DNA of 64,000 bases from Sphaerolaimus hirsutus. Taxonomy: Eukaryota > Nematoda > Chromadorea > Monhysterida > Sphaerolaimidae. Below, in pieces: positions 38,601-53,600 of the stretch (positions within the stretch are counted from its first letter, which is position 1; each line of letters opens with the position of its first letter). The notes under the pieces are model-generated. The model was given only the letters and a program-made list of their open reading frames with translations, ran no database searches and was not told the DNA's origin. The stretch covers positions 9,871,832-9,935,831 of the forward strand of contig OZ038458.1 in the NCBI GenBank assembly GCA_964036195.1. Reading direction: 5' to 3'. A program made the position numbers and the translations under genes.

Positions 38601-41600
38601 CGGCGCCTTAGCTAAAGCGCTCAGTGGACAGAATGTCAAGATTTGCGGCGATGATAGCCAGGTGGAAGAAAATACCGTATACTTTCGATTAAGTCGCCCT
38701 CGAAAAACTCCCCACTGTTGGCTGCCTGAGGAAATTGTTCAGTAGCACTGATTTCATTGCATCAATTACGGAATATATATCCTGACTTACAGGGTTATGC
38801 AGCTAATTCTACCCAATTCATACAATATATTGATCATGAATTTCACTTAAATATTCTGTCGAAAAAACTCCTCTCTTCCGTTATATCCCCAGTCACAAAA
38901 GTCTGACGAAAAATAACTCCCTGGGGACTTATTCGAGGTTATACAGTACTCGCATCAGTTGATTTGACAAAATCGTAAGTCCCATCGCAGATACCATCAC
39001 AATTCGACATTGTCAGTACCATCTATTGCTTAGAATATGCGACCACAAGCTATTCAGAATATCACGCGGCACTCACGAACACATGTAAACTTGTCAAAAA
39101 TGGTGGATTTCTCATGATGGGCGCAGTGTTCGGCGAGAACTATTATACTACCGGCGGACAGAAATACAAATGCCATTGTTTGTCGGAGGAACAATTGTTT
39201 TCAATTTTGGCGGAAAATGGGTTCTGTTTCACCGAGTCACCCGAATGTAAATATGTAAACAATGATGGTTATGTGATATTGCTCATTAAGAAAGCGACCA
39301 CGGCACCGAAAAAATGAAGTATACTCGGCGGACCGCAAAGTATGCGTCCAAAATAACTTATTTCTTATTCGATAACGAGCTAGCGCACTATGTACTTACG
39401 GATACTTATGTACGCACTTTCACAAAAACATAATGTTTAAAAAAGAAAAAGGCGGAGACGCGTATAAGCGACGAATGTTTTTTACTGAAATTTTTTTTTT
39501 TCGCTGGGACAATTTTTTATTAACAATGACGTCATGATGGAGTGTTTCCTTCAGAAAAATGCATAGCATGCGGTCCGTGAGTATTTATATGCACATCCAC
39601 AAAAACACCGACAAACCTCTTGGTAATCGCTAATGCCCCTTTCTCTGGCCTGACAAACAGCAAGAACCTTCTTCGCCTCCGATTTCAAATCATCAGCCTC
39701 TCTTTTGTGCCGCTCCAATGTATTTGGGGCGTGCAGAGCGGCGGGAAGTTTCTTTTCACGCACCAAGTCTGATTGTTTGTCGATAATTATGTACACTTGA
39801 GGAATGTCGTCGTTGAGTGTAGAGTCGATTCGCTTTGACATGCCGCTGTACTCGCCGTCTTTGCCTGGGAGGGATGGTTTGGACGATTTTACTTTTTGAT
39901 GACAAATTTGTCATGAAAAGTGCTACACCTCAGGGGTTTAGTAGGGGGGAGGGGTTGGGTAGAGGGTGGTACCAGGCGTCAGTACCACACCCTGTAAAGT
40001 GTTAAATGTCATGTAAAATGTCATGCAAAGTATCAATCGTCATGACAAATGTAAAGTAAAGTGTCAATTTCCATGCAAATGACAGTAATAAAATCTTTTC
40101 CTTTTTGTTTTGATAGACATTTTACATTACATCAGACACTTGACGTGTCCCATGGTGCCAGTCCCACACAATAACTGTTATTTAAGTGTCAAAAATTCAG
40201 TAATACAATCATTAAAAAATTCTGATTGACATTTTATTTTGATTGACACTTGGCACGAAATTTCAGGTCGGAAAAGTCACGTCCGACGCTCAAATTTATC
40301 CTTGATCAAACGGATTACTAACCAGCTTCAGGATCGCCAATAAGCGCATGCGCATCCTCCAAAGCGGCGCGCACGCCAGCGGCGGCCTTATCAAAATCGC
40401 CGGTCAATTTGCCAAACTCATCAGCATGTTGCAGCGCGGCTGCGCGTTGGTTCTTAGCATCCTGCATGGACGCGATGCGCTGCGTGAACACGTCTTCTCC
40501 CTTATCAGCCGCCGCGCCGCTGCGATCGCAGTAATAACGCTGCGGCAGCGCGACGTCAGAGTCGACTTTGAGCGACAGCACGTCGGAGTTGAGCTGCTCG
40601 GTCAAGTCGTCGATCGCCTGGGTGAGGATAATGAGTTTGGATATGTGTGGTCTGTGATTGCTAAATGTTAGACACCATGCTTTGCACAGAGGTTTGTGAA
40701 CCGTTTATTCATGGAGAGAGTTGTAATAAATTAAATGCTGAATTATCCAAGTGTGAAAGCATTGCGTTACATGGAAAATTGGGTTGTTTTTTTTAATTAT
40801 GTGCCTACGGAAAATTTCAGGACAAGTTATTCATCATGTTCAGTACTAGTCGACAACACCGATCAAATAAAAAAATTAATGTAAAGCAAACCTTCAGTTC
40901 ATTCTGCGCAGCGGCGACATCCAAATCATCGACAGCCTCAGTTTTCTTCTGAATGTCGGCAAACCTTTCATCCAACTTTTGCTGTCTTTCAACAAATCTC
41001 TCCTCATCCTGAATCTCAGAGTCCAATCCCTCTTGTATCGCATTCAATTCAGCCTGAACTTGATCGATTAAAGTGCCTTCCTTCTCCAGTGCAAGACGCA
41101 CATCGGAAGGCAATGGGGTCGGGCTTGAGAGAATTTCGGACAGCTTCGATCGCGCGCCGTTGATGTCCTCATCGATTTCCTTAAAATACGAGAGCGTTGT
41201 AAATAATAACTGACGAATTTTGTGGGGACAAGGAGTTATAAGGGTGCCAATTCTGCACCTTCTCTGGTGACTAGTAGGGTTCAGGCAGGGACGTATTCAG
41301 GATTTTTTAGGGGGGTCTGTTTGTTTACGGAGCCCGGCAAACGAGGGTGGGTGGGGGGGGGGGGGGCTGGCGCCATTGACGTTGGCACTGGCGTACTGGC
41401 AAAAATTTTGCGTACACCTTGAAAAATGTATGTGAAAAATAGCATTTCCCGGGATTTTTCAGGTCTCACACAGGGAACGGTGAGCTGCAGCACCCCCGCC
41501 CCCTTCATACGCCCCTGCTTATCCCTTACAACTTTGCTATCACAACATTGAAGTGACTTGGTAAAATGCGCAATTAGCCCCGGGTAACCGACCTTGAGCA

Positions 41601-44600
41601 CAACAGCGATTTCTTTGCACTCCATCAGTGGTTTGAGCTTTCTATCCCTGACATCCTTGGCCAGTGGAATCAGCTTCTCCTTCGCCCTACCATAAGCCGA
41701 TTGAATTTCCGTTTGAATCTGTTTGCCGGCTTCACCACTTTGGAGCATGTCATTAATTTTGTCGCGCGTCGATTTCGCATTATTTGAGACCTCGGACAGG
41801 TGCTTCAAAGCAGCCTTTAGTGATTCAGTTTGAGGCTCGCTCAATGGAACGTCGCTGAAAAATATGGCAAATAAGACTGTTTGTTGACAAAATACTGTAT
41901 TTTCTACAATAAAGTAGCCCTTGAAGAATTCTCCAGAAACAGTCAAGCGACGATGGCAGAATGTGGCAGGCAAAAAACCACATAGCTGGTATGACATAGC
42001 GATGTCTGAATAGAATAAAAATTTCGTGCAAAGCTTGCAATGCATTTAGAAGTCATCTACTGCGCAAATACAATACTTTTTACAAAAGTACTTATTACTC
42101 GGGGGACTTATTCAAGTCAAGTCCCATAACTGTTCCCGCCAACAAACCCATCAGTCTTATCCAACATCTCCTTGACCTCCTTCTCCACTTCGTCCAGGTG
42201 CTCGTCGGTGGGCAGCTGCTGCAGCGCGTACGAACACTCCGATGTGGACGGCTTGTCCGGCCTGGCCAATCTGTCGGACACGTCGGTGACGCCCTCGGAG
42301 AGACGGGCCACCGAAGCGCACAGGTCGGCCACCTTGGAGCCGGTGGCGCGCTGCGCGTCCGCTTGCGACGACAGGTCAGACAGCACGCGCTGGGAAAAAT
42401 GAGTTTGATTACCGTATATTCTTGAATTAGACCGCCCCTTGAATAACTGCCCCCTCTCGGTATTTCATTTTTGTATCTACAACGTGTATTTGAATGATTC
42501 AGATGTTGATGAACAGTGAAATACCTGGATTGGATGAATTGACGGAATGCATTTATACAATGAAAGAAAAATAACTCCCCTTGAATAACTCCCCCCTCCA
42601 AAACTTCTGACGAAATAAAAAACTCCCCCTGGGGTCTTATTTGAGGATATATGGTATAAAAAGAAGATGGTGCCATCAAAAGCCACAATTACACAATCAA
42701 AAGCACCTCAGCTCTGCCAACGAGCATGGCGCGCTCATTGTCAGTTGATTCAGCTGCCTTCTGCAGGGGCTCTACGTCAGCGGCCATCGACTGCAGTTCG
42801 TCGGTGTGCGGCTGCAGCCCACGAGATTTGTCCAGGCAGTGCTGAAAGGCGATATTGTTACGTTATTACTTTAAACTGATTTTTCAACTGATAAGAATCT
42901 TAAAAAATCTTTTTTTTATTCTTTAAAAAAATTAAAATTCTTTAAAATCCCGATTATTTGAATCTGCCTATAAAAAATCAATTGTGCCTACACACACTAG
43001 TTTTCACCGTGACTTCGTGTGAACACTGAACGTTTTTCAAATGCAAATTAATGAACACGGTTGAATGATTAAATTTAAATTAAATTTGAATTTAAATTAA
43101 TGAAAGTTAAAGTATGAAAATTTGAAAACTAGAACACATATAGCATACGTTAAGAGTAAGCTGAATGTCGCCATGTCGCCATTTCAGTTTTCACACGTGT
43201 CACGGTGAAAACTAGTGTGTGTAGGGCCAATGGCGCAAATCAGGAAATTGCTTTTACTGCTATCCCACGACTTACCACTCATAATATGACTACAATAGAC
43301 ATAACAATACATTGTCACATATTTTTGCTCACCCTCATTTTAATGTTATAAAATCAATAAAAACTTTTTTTATCTAGAATTTTGAAAGATTCATTTTTTC
43401 GAACCCTAAAACGTAATCACAGTCAAACACAATATCTGCGCCTTCACAATTGAACTGGCACGAACCTTGGCGGCATCGATATCAGCCTCAAGCTGGTCCA
43501 GCGGCTTAACCTCGACCGGCTTTTTCCCTTTCTTCTTCTTTCCCTTCTTCTTGTCGCCTTGCGCATCAGGCATGTCGCCCTCGGTTTGCAAACTCTTCAG
43601 TTTCCCACCAATTTGATCGATTTCTCCGTAAATCCAATCACTCTTGGCCGCGAACTGCACCAATTGGTTGCCGCGCTGCACGGCCGCCCGCAGCGCGTCT
43701 CTGACAACTTTCACCGGTGCGCACTCGCCGCCGTCGGCGTCGCGCGCCAGCGAAGGCTGAACGTGCTTACGGCCGGCGAAATCGGGATTGGCGGACAATT
43801 TGGACAGGGCCGATTCGGTCGCCGATAGCTTGTTGAGGGTTTCCTGCGGGGAAAAAGTGGATAGATGACACGAAAACATGGTGTGTTGCAGTCTTATGGG
43901 GTGGAAGAAAATACAGCAAAACAAGTGTTGGATGGCTTTTCAGCTCTCAGCTGGCTTTATCGCCAACAATAATATCGACACTTAAGAACAGCTGTTCAGG
44001 TCTGATCGTGCAAACTTTTGCGCGCATTCAACAGAAAAAGAACGCAGCTTAATCGCAGCTACATTGAATAGAAGCAAAAACATATGTCGTGTAAAACAGA
44101 CGTCGGCCATTTTGGCGGCTTCCTGCGGCGCTTCGGCGCTTTTCTTCACAGCTTCATCCAACTCTGATCGCAACAAGTTCAACTCGGCTTCGATTCGATC
44201 ATACTCGGCTACACAGTCATCTTCATGCCTCAACTCATCGCAAATGGCTGTTCGAAGGTCCTGCAGTCAATATTTGTGACGTGAAATGACGGGTAGTGAA
44301 ATATTCGGGATTCGCACATTTAGGATATGGAAATATATACTTACTTATAATCTGCTCATCGCGCAAGCTGCGTAGCTAATACCATGTACGGTAACCCATC
44401 TAAAAAAAATTATTTTTTCATTGCATTGTTTTCATGCTCATGAATCTGCTGCATTTATTTTCCGGAAAAAATTATCCATCAATTTATGGTTAAATTATCT
44501 GTGACGTATGCGGCCGTGTCTTTATACCGTATTTGTTTGAATAATCATCCATCCTCGAATAGTTCCCCCTGTAAGACGACAGAGGAAAAATAATTCCCCC

Positions 44601-47600
44601 TCAAAATAATTAATCAATTTGTTGGGTAAAATTTGAACAAAAACGGCATTTTATTGTGTTAATTGATTGAGCGTATTTTGTGCAATGAGTTGATTGACAC
44701 ATGCTTGAAAATTTTAACAAGATAATAATCACTCCCATTGAATAATTCCCCCCTCAAAGTCTGACGCAAAAAAATAATTCCCCAGGGGGATTGGCCCCCC
44801 ACACACTAGTTGACATCGACACCAAATGTCAACTGGTTCCATTCCCAATTCAAAGCTTGCGTTTGAACGTCATTTGTCGGCTCATCAGCAATCTTTGAAT
44901 CGGGATCAACACCAGTTGACATTTGGTGTCGATGTCAACTAGCGTGTGGGGGGCCAACCCCCTGGGGAATTATTTTTTGCGCATTATTTAGCCCATTATT
45001 CAAGCAAATACGGTATTTGTTTGCACATCTTTGATACTTTTATGAACACACCGTAAAATCGCAATTGGTCAAGCCGTCGATGTTGGCGCACGCGTTGCTG
45101 CACGCCGCGGTCGAATCGACGCTGGGAGCGGCCGCGTTCTCTGCCGCCTGCAGCTCGCTCAGTAGGTTCACTCGTTCCTCGGACAACGTGGTGCAGAAAC
45201 TCTACGTTGGAGAATTTGGACGTGACGATGAAGCGTTTGGACATAAAAGGGGTAGCTAAATGGATGCTATCCTCGAAAAAGTTCTCACGTTGAATAACCC
45301 CCCCCCATGTTAGCCGAGTGGGGAAAGAATACCCCTTATTTTAAAGGTAGAAAACATTGCCCATTAAAATACAAGAAAATAAGACCTCTCACAAGTGAAA
45401 CGGTTGGGGGGAGGTAATACAAGAAAATACGGATGTTCCGTATTCAAATTCTGGTATGGATGAAACAGTAAGGTATGTAGTAAGTCGTGAAGCATCTACA
45501 CACCAGGTGCCAGTTCCGCAAAGTGAGAAGTGAGAAATGAAATAGCAAAAGCGAAGTAAAAGCGCAAAGGCGAAGTGAAATGGCAAGTGAATTGGCAAGT
45601 GAAATGGCAAAATGGCAAATTACTTTTCTTTTTTTACTTCGCCTTTGCCATTTTACTTATCACCTCTCAATTTGCGGAACTAGCCCCAGGTAAACCTCAA
45701 ACAAACTCACATCGATAGCCCTGATATCTTGCTTGCACGCGTCAACCGGCCGAGGGCCCTTCTCGCTAGTTTCCTTCACATTACCAGTCATGGAATCGCA
45801 CACTTGCGTCGCCGTTTCAGCAGCTTTTCGACACCGCTCAGAGGCTTCGATGCGGCCAGAAAGCAGTGAGAGCAGATCGGATAGGTTCGATTTTGCATCA
45901 TCCGCTTGCTTTAGATCGGACTGAAAAGGTGAATGTGTAGTTGAAAAATGTGGAATATTGCTCACAGTTTATACTTTCTATCAGACGAAAATAGATCCAA
46001 TTTCACATGTTTAGCATGTATCATGATAAGTATACTCGGCGGACCGCAATGTATGCGCCCAAAATGACTTATGTCTTAGTCGAAAACTCGCGGCCAGGAT
46101 ACTTATGTATGCAGTTTCACAAAAAGTAAAAATTTTAAAAATAAAAAGCACAAATTTATGCACAACACACCTGCAACACATCAGCGCTCTTCGCATCCAA
46201 TGCACCTTTGTCGACCTGCTTGAGCTCTTTCTCCACATCAATCAAACCGTCATTCATGATCACTTCACCTCTATTGCGTAATTTGTTCAGTTCTTCATCG
46301 GAGGCCTCAGAATCCGGGCGGCCAATGGCATCCTTCCAAACTTGGAAGTCTGCCAAAATCTGTTTGAGGCGTTCAGATGCGGCGCGCAGCGCACCAGTGC
46401 ACTGGTCACGCGCCGCCAGTTGATCGTTCAGTGCCAATTTCAGTGTCTGAATTGGGCAGGGGGTGCAATTCATACAGAGATAGTGCAAATGATATGTGGA
46501 TTGTAATCAAGAGACTACCGTACTTCCTCGAAATACCCCCAGGGGGGTTTATAATTTCACCAGCAAATTTTGAGGGGGATAATTCGGGGGGCTCGTTCAA
46601 GAGGAGGTTATTCAAGGGGGTATTCTTTCGCCAGAAACTCGTAGTATAGGAAATACGGTAAATCGGTGAACCCACCTTAACAGCTGGCAACTAGGTAAGT
46701 TCTTACAACAAACTAAAATGGACACAAAACGCACATCTGTATCACTGGACAGTTGCTCGCAGCGACGCGCAGAATCGCCAAGTGCATCGCTGATGGAAGG
46801 CGGTGCACCGTCGCGCGGCTGAGACGCCTCCTGCAGCTCACGCAGTTTGGCGAGAAGCGCCTAAAAAAGTTTGCATTGGTAGATATATGCATTGGAGCGC
46901 ATAATTTGCAAAGAATCTTACATAATTAAATGATTAAATCTTGGTTAAATTTCATAATTAATTATTCCATAGTAAAAACGAAATATTTGTAAAAAACTGT
47001 AAAAAAAATTGGTTCATTATTCAGATGGGTTATGGTAAGTTTCCGTGCTAGGTGTGATGTCCACCGAAATTCTTATGTAACAAGATCGCCGAGTTGATCA
47101 AAACGAGTAGCAAACCTGCGCAGTAGCAGAATTCTCATCCAATTTTTCAGGGTCGCCCTTTTGAGCTGCATTTTTCAGCTCATCCAAATCGCGCGCCACG
47201 CCCTCCAATCCTTCATTCAATTTGAGCACATTTTCCGCCAAACCCTTGCAATCGTCAGCCCGGCCAATTTGCTGCTGCAAGTTTTCAGGGCTCAACCTAG
47301 TCTGTTCCTCAATTTTCAAACTGGGCTCCACGTAGCGACGCTTTTCAGGGTCGGCGCAGAGTTCGGACACACGCGCGTGAAGTTTGGACACGTGCGGCAG
47401 CAGGCCGTTTAGTTCGTTGAGCAGCTCCTGTGGGATGGCATACACGGATGGATTGGTATAATCGAAAATAAACATTTTAACTAGGGATACCGATCCTGAT
47501 CACGAATCCCGGACAATTTCGAGATTTTGGCAGTCCCGATCCAGATTCCGAAACTTCAATTCCGATCCCAAAATCTCAAAAATAAATGAAAATTATTTGT

Positions 47601-50600
47601 TTTAGTGTTTTGTCTAATTTCAAAAATAAATCACCAATTTTTCGTATTTTCAATGTCCAATGATAAAAAAAACAAAGAGACACAACCATAGCGGATTTTG
47701 GGGTTAGCATTTTGGGGGGGGGGGGGGGGGGTCAGCCGGTCAGCACGCGTTAATAACTCGGGAACCGCTTGGCGAAAAATGTTGAAATTTGGATATGTTA
47801 TGGTTTCAGGTCGGGCTAATATCAAGTCCGACGATTTTTTTCTACGACCCCCCCTATCTCCTGTCTGGGGGGTCGTAGAAAAAAATCGTCGGACTTGATA
47901 TTAGCCCCGACCTGAAACCATAACATATCCAAATTTCAACATTTTTCGCCAAGCGGTTCCCGAGTTATTAACGCGTGCTGACCGGCTGACCCCCCCCCCA
48001 AAAAAAAAAAATGCTAACCGCAAAATCCGCTATGGTCACAACCCCCGCCCCCCAAAAACGAATCCTGATGCCAATCCCGATCCCGAACGTCGATCCCGTT
48101 TGAACCCTAATATAAGCATAACGCGAAAAACAATGATCAAACCTGCAGTCTCTCCACAAGCTGAGGCGTGACCTTAAACTTGTTGAACGCCTGATCCAAC
48201 TTCTCATCGAGCACATTGAACTGCGCGTTCAACCTATCATTTTCCGCCAAAATGGCTTCTTCATCATCGATCTCAGTCTCCAAAGTTTCGCGCAGCTTGG
48301 TCACATTATTCAACGCGACTTTGGCATCTTCGCCGCTCTCTTCCAAGTTGGATTTTACCGGCTCGCAGAGGGCGCCGGTGCTGAGCTGCGTGTCGACTTC
48401 GCGCAACGTGTCGGACAGCGATTTCTCGCATTCCTGTAAAGTGGCAGCGGTGGTTTTGGAATGTGTTTTAGATGAAGTTGTAAATGATACTGTACTTTTA
48501 GAACTTTTAGTGGGTATCCACTTCATTTATGTAATTATGTGATTTCTACCGCAATTTTATATTTAAAACGACACTGAACCGTTGAAAAGTTTTTTCAAGG
48601 TCATTTCTGATCGTCAATTGTGTCATTTGGCCGGGTTTCACAGAAATTAAATCAAGAATAAAATGCCTGACAATTATCAATTTTTTTATGTTTTTTCACG
48701 CTATTTTACATACACACGCAACGTTTTCGCAACACTCATAAGGTCCTGCAAAAAATATAAGAAAAAAACCCAATCGTTACATTCACTAGCGGCAAATCAT
48801 TCTTGCACAACTGCAGCGGTCGCTTTTGCATCTGCATCAAAGGTGCCGCGTCGCCGTCCACAAGGGCACGAACGGACGCGACCAAATTGTCAGCGGCGTC
48901 AGTAGCCGCTCGAAGACGCGCGCAGTGCTCGTCGGCCGCTTGCCGAGTGGCGGACATTGCCGCTTGCGTCTGCTTGATCTCGTTGAGCCCATCGTTCAAT
49001 TTCTGCGAGGTGAGATTTTGGGGCGTGTTGTTAAGGTTCTGGAGGAAAATTTCGTGAGTTTTAGTGATCAAAAAAACATTTCAAGATTCCCGGGGGATTT
49101 TTATACTTGGAAGTTTCAGAAAAAGAAAAAATCTAAACCTTTTGGTATTTACATTTTTCCGCGATTTTTCAGACATTGATTTTATTTTCTGAGATTTTTA
49201 AATCTCTTAAATCAAAAATATGATATTTATTTTACTCCAAATATTTTTCGAGAGATTTAATTATAGTTAATGTTTGACAGACTTTCGAGATTATATTCAA
49301 TTGTAAGTTTCAAAAAATTGCCTACTTTTGAAACGCTAATCAAGGTACCTGCAACAGATGCTCAGGGACCTTGCCTTCTGCCTGTGAAAGTGCACCCCTC
49401 AAATTATCCTCTGCCGATTTCAATTTCTCAAACTCATTATCTAATCCAGCCACATGCGTGAGCACATGCTCCACTGGTGCGGGTTCATCTTGATCCAATG
49501 TCCTTTTCAAGTCAGACACTGCTTTTTGGGCCGAATCCAGTGCGGCCTGGGTGGAGTCGAGGGCGGCCATCGCTGATTGGCCGGACGACATGAGCGAGTT
49601 CAGAGCGGAAACATCGGCCTGCGTTTAGGTGTCAACATGTGAACATCGATAAATATTTCCTTTGTGATTTCGTGGAAAAAAAAACGAAATCCACAACAAT
49701 TGAAGATTGTTTCATATGCACAGATGGCATCGAAACTAATGTCAACTAAATTTTGCGGAATTATGCGATTTCAACTTTCCGAAGAGCGATGCTTAGAAAT
49801 TTTTTTGTTGTGTAATTTAGTTGACATTTATAGCGACGTCAACTAGTGTGTGTGGGCTCTTACAGACAACGTAACAAACATTTGACTGCTCGCGGAGTTT
49901 CTTCGACTCTCCGTCCAGCGTATCAAGCTTGGCATTCTGCCAGTCATTGATGGCAGCTTCCTTGCCATTGGTTATTTTGCCATCGATATCATCCAACTCG
50001 CGCAATCTATCCGCCAAAATTGACAAAACTTCTTCCATTCTCTCCTTCGGCCACCCAGCAGCTTTGGGCAACTGCACAGTGCTAGCCGGTGTTTCACTTT
50101 CAGGTGTAGTCGACTTTTTACCCTTCTTCCCTTTCTTGCCCCTCGCTGGCTTTGTTGGTTCCTGTGTGGGCGGAGTCTGTTCTGCGACACTGAGTTCATC
50201 GTGAATCGGAGCGAGCTCCTGTTTGATGGCGTTCAAGCGCTCGGACGCGTCGGCAGCAGAACTTTGCACTTGGTTGATGGCGGCGATATTTCTGAAAAGA
50301 AAAAAAGTCGACATTGCTATACTCCAGCATACACCTTACACGCGTGGTGCAAGCTGGAAGCGTGCCAATGATATGCCAACTCACGTGATATTATAAATAG
50401 TAGACAAAATTCATAGCTGTTATAACATATTTACTTTAACGTATTCACAACAACGATTTTTCATTTTTTACAGAAATCGCGTGCTGTAATCATAATTGGC
50501 ACGCTTCCAGCGCGAGACATAAATTCTTAAAATTCAACAATCCACAACCCCAGCCAAAGCAACCTGTCAAGATCGTGCGTCAAGTCGTGGCCCTTCTGCT

Positions 50601-53600
50601 GCATTTCACCCAGTACTCTGTGCATGATGTCGCAACATTCCTGCGCGTGCATGCCAGCCGGCAGGGGCGTCTGTTCGTCATCCAGGGCTCTAGCTTGGTT
50701 GGCGATAGATTTGAGATTGTCAACTAGCCCCGGCAACTCGTTGGTGAGCGAGTTGACAGAGCTGGTGAGTGGGTCTACGGAGGCGGGCTCGTCCGTTTCG
50801 GCAGAGCGCAGAGCCTGGGATTGCGCGGTTCTATGAGCGGTGATAATTCGCTGAAAATGACATTTAAAAATTGAATGACAGTTCGAAGGAAATGAAATTT
50901 TTTAAAGCATTACACTTTAAGCGGCGTTTACACTGACACGTGTGACGACAAAATTTTTTTGGGCTTTCAACTTTCGTTATGTGACGAAAATTGAATATTT
51001 GTTGTGTCAGACACCTAGATCTCGATCACTCTTTCTGCCTACGACAAACATAAATTTTTATATATGACGTTATCATACACAATAAAACGAAACAAAATTT
51101 TTGTCGTCACAGGTTGTCGGTTCGAGTTGTTCCCGGGAGCCTCGTTAACGAGGCTCCCGTGAACAACTTGAACCGACAACTTGTGACGACAAATTTTCTT
51201 GTTTGTTTTATTGTGTATGATCACGTCATATATAAAAATTTATGTTTGTCCTAGGCACAAAGAGTGATCGATATCTAGGTATCTGACACAACAAATATTC
51301 AATTTTCGTCACATAACGAAAGTTGAAAGCCCAAAAAAATTTTGTCGTCACACGTGCCAGTGTAAACGCAGCTTAACAGAAACCATGAAAATGAAGTGTC
51401 ACGAAACAAAACATATATATATATATATATAAAAGTAACTATGCTCCGTCATACGGGAAAGGTGAAATCACACAAAAAAAGTTAAATTAACAAAATTCAG
51501 TTAAATTTAGTTGACACGAATTTTGAAGTTAACTAGAGTGCGTGCGCCCATAATGACAGTTCAAATCAGAAAAAGAGTTAAAACCTTACCTTCTCCGCTC
51601 CAGCCAGCAGTCTCTTGGCATCGGCGACTCCATTTTCGAAATCTCCAGCCAAATCAACAAACTTCAGAGAATCAGCCAATTTCTGTTTGGCCCGATCCAA
51701 TTTTGTTTCCGTTTCAGCCACCCTGTCACCCAAAGAAGCAGTTTGCGCCAATGGAGCGACCACTACGCGGGATGTTTGTTGGTCCGGCGCTTGGCACGTT
51801 GATTTCAGCTCGTGTAGTGATGGGGTGAGAGCCTGGAAAATGAACAGGGATTTCGGTAATGGGTGGTGTGCTTCGGTGCATCTAAACTCTCAGTGCATCT
51901 ATGCACCCGCGGCGGCACAATCAGAGGGGCTGGCGGGGTGCCAGCGCAAAAACAATGGCATAAATGAAACTGAAACAATCCCAAAAATACTGATGAGTTT
52001 ACTGATTCGAAACGTAATATCACCTGTGAATCTAAATCATCAGTATATAACAAATTGAAAACCATCCCAACACAGACCTCCACTCTCTCTATCCTTTGCT
52101 TTATCTGGCCACTGTTCGGTCGATTTACATTCAGCGTGTCACCGATTTCATCATTCACCTGCGTGATCTTGTCGCCGGCTGTATTTGACAAATTTGCAGC
52201 ATTTGTTTCTGCTTCAACTTCGGTGGCAAGCTGTCGCATAAAGTCCTGAAAGTGGAAAAATGATGTGCAAGTAATAGCCACATATCGTAAGTAGGCATGA
52301 GAAGCCACATTTTTTACAACCCTGTATTTTTCAAAAAACGTTCGAAATTTTTTAAAAAAAACCTTGCTTTTGAACACCATCCTTTCAAAATCTCCCAAAT
52401 ATGGTTGAGTCAACCTATACAGGTATAGCATACAAGTGGCGGTACTTTGTGATATTATATATGGTCATGGAATGGCTGTTAAGCCATGGGATAGCATTTC
52501 AAGTGGCGATCACTGCCAATAAATCGATCGATCGAAAAAATCAGTTTTTTATTTATTTTTTAAAAATCGTTTAAAAAAGACAGCCATCCCCGATCGTCTG
52601 ATTTCAGTTCCAAATCAGCACGCACCTCAAAATCATTGCCATACTGCTGCACTCGAGTGGCTAAATTGGCGCACTGGCGGGCGGGCAGCTTCGACGGGTC
52701 GCACAGATCGGCCGCCTGTCGCAGTCCATCCATTTGCGACTGCAGCGTGGTAAAACGGTCGCGGTCGGGCTGCGCGGTTGGGAAAAATACGGTTGGGACG
52801 GAGCTATATAAAGTGTAGTTAGCGTGCATAAAAATTTAATATTTTCTTATAAAATAACTAGTATTAAATCTATCCGGCGATACCTTGAGAAAATATAAAT
52901 AAATATAAGATCTTTTATATTTTATTATTTAAAAAAATCAATCACCCGAGATTTTTGGAAAGCCAAAAGTACTTAAATGAGTTATGAATGTCACGCAGTG
53001 GTCTGTGGATAAGCTCGGACGTAAAATGACGACGGAAATTGACGTCGTAACAGGAATTACATGAGTGTAGATCATGCTACAGGTAGGGATGGAAAAAAAA
53101 CGTTTTTTTCCAACGACTGTTTTTTTAATAAATAAAAAAACGTTTTTTTTATAAATAAAACGGTTTTTTTTCAAAAGCTCCCAGTTATGGTTATGGGTCA
53201 ACATATACAGGTACATTAGACAACTGGCAGTACTCTGTGATGTTATATGTATATAGCCACAGAATGGCTGTGGAGCCATAGGATAGCATTATAAGTGGTG
53301 AATTATGTCAAAAAATCCGTTTTATGTCGACTTCTTACATATATCGCCTTTTGTCGAATGTTGGTGACTTCAAGTGAAGTTGGGCATGGAAAAGTGCTTA
53401 AAAAAGGTTATAAGAGCAGGCAAATACATTGGCAGTGATGTATCACACTGTACAGCTATATCGGGGCACATTGGCTGGATATTATATACTATACTAACAT
53501 ATCACGGCTTATTATGACTAGGGTTGGAAAAAAAACGTTTTTTTTTAAAAGCTCCCAGATATGACCTAGTGTCAACATATATAGGTATATCAGACACTGG

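Noticed and set aside
38662..38745. Reading methyltransferase exon 4 through to 38745
   Set aside because: The sequence after CAG|gtggaag is the start of a TACCGTAT MITE, and the next family block resumes at 38991 in phase after splicing.
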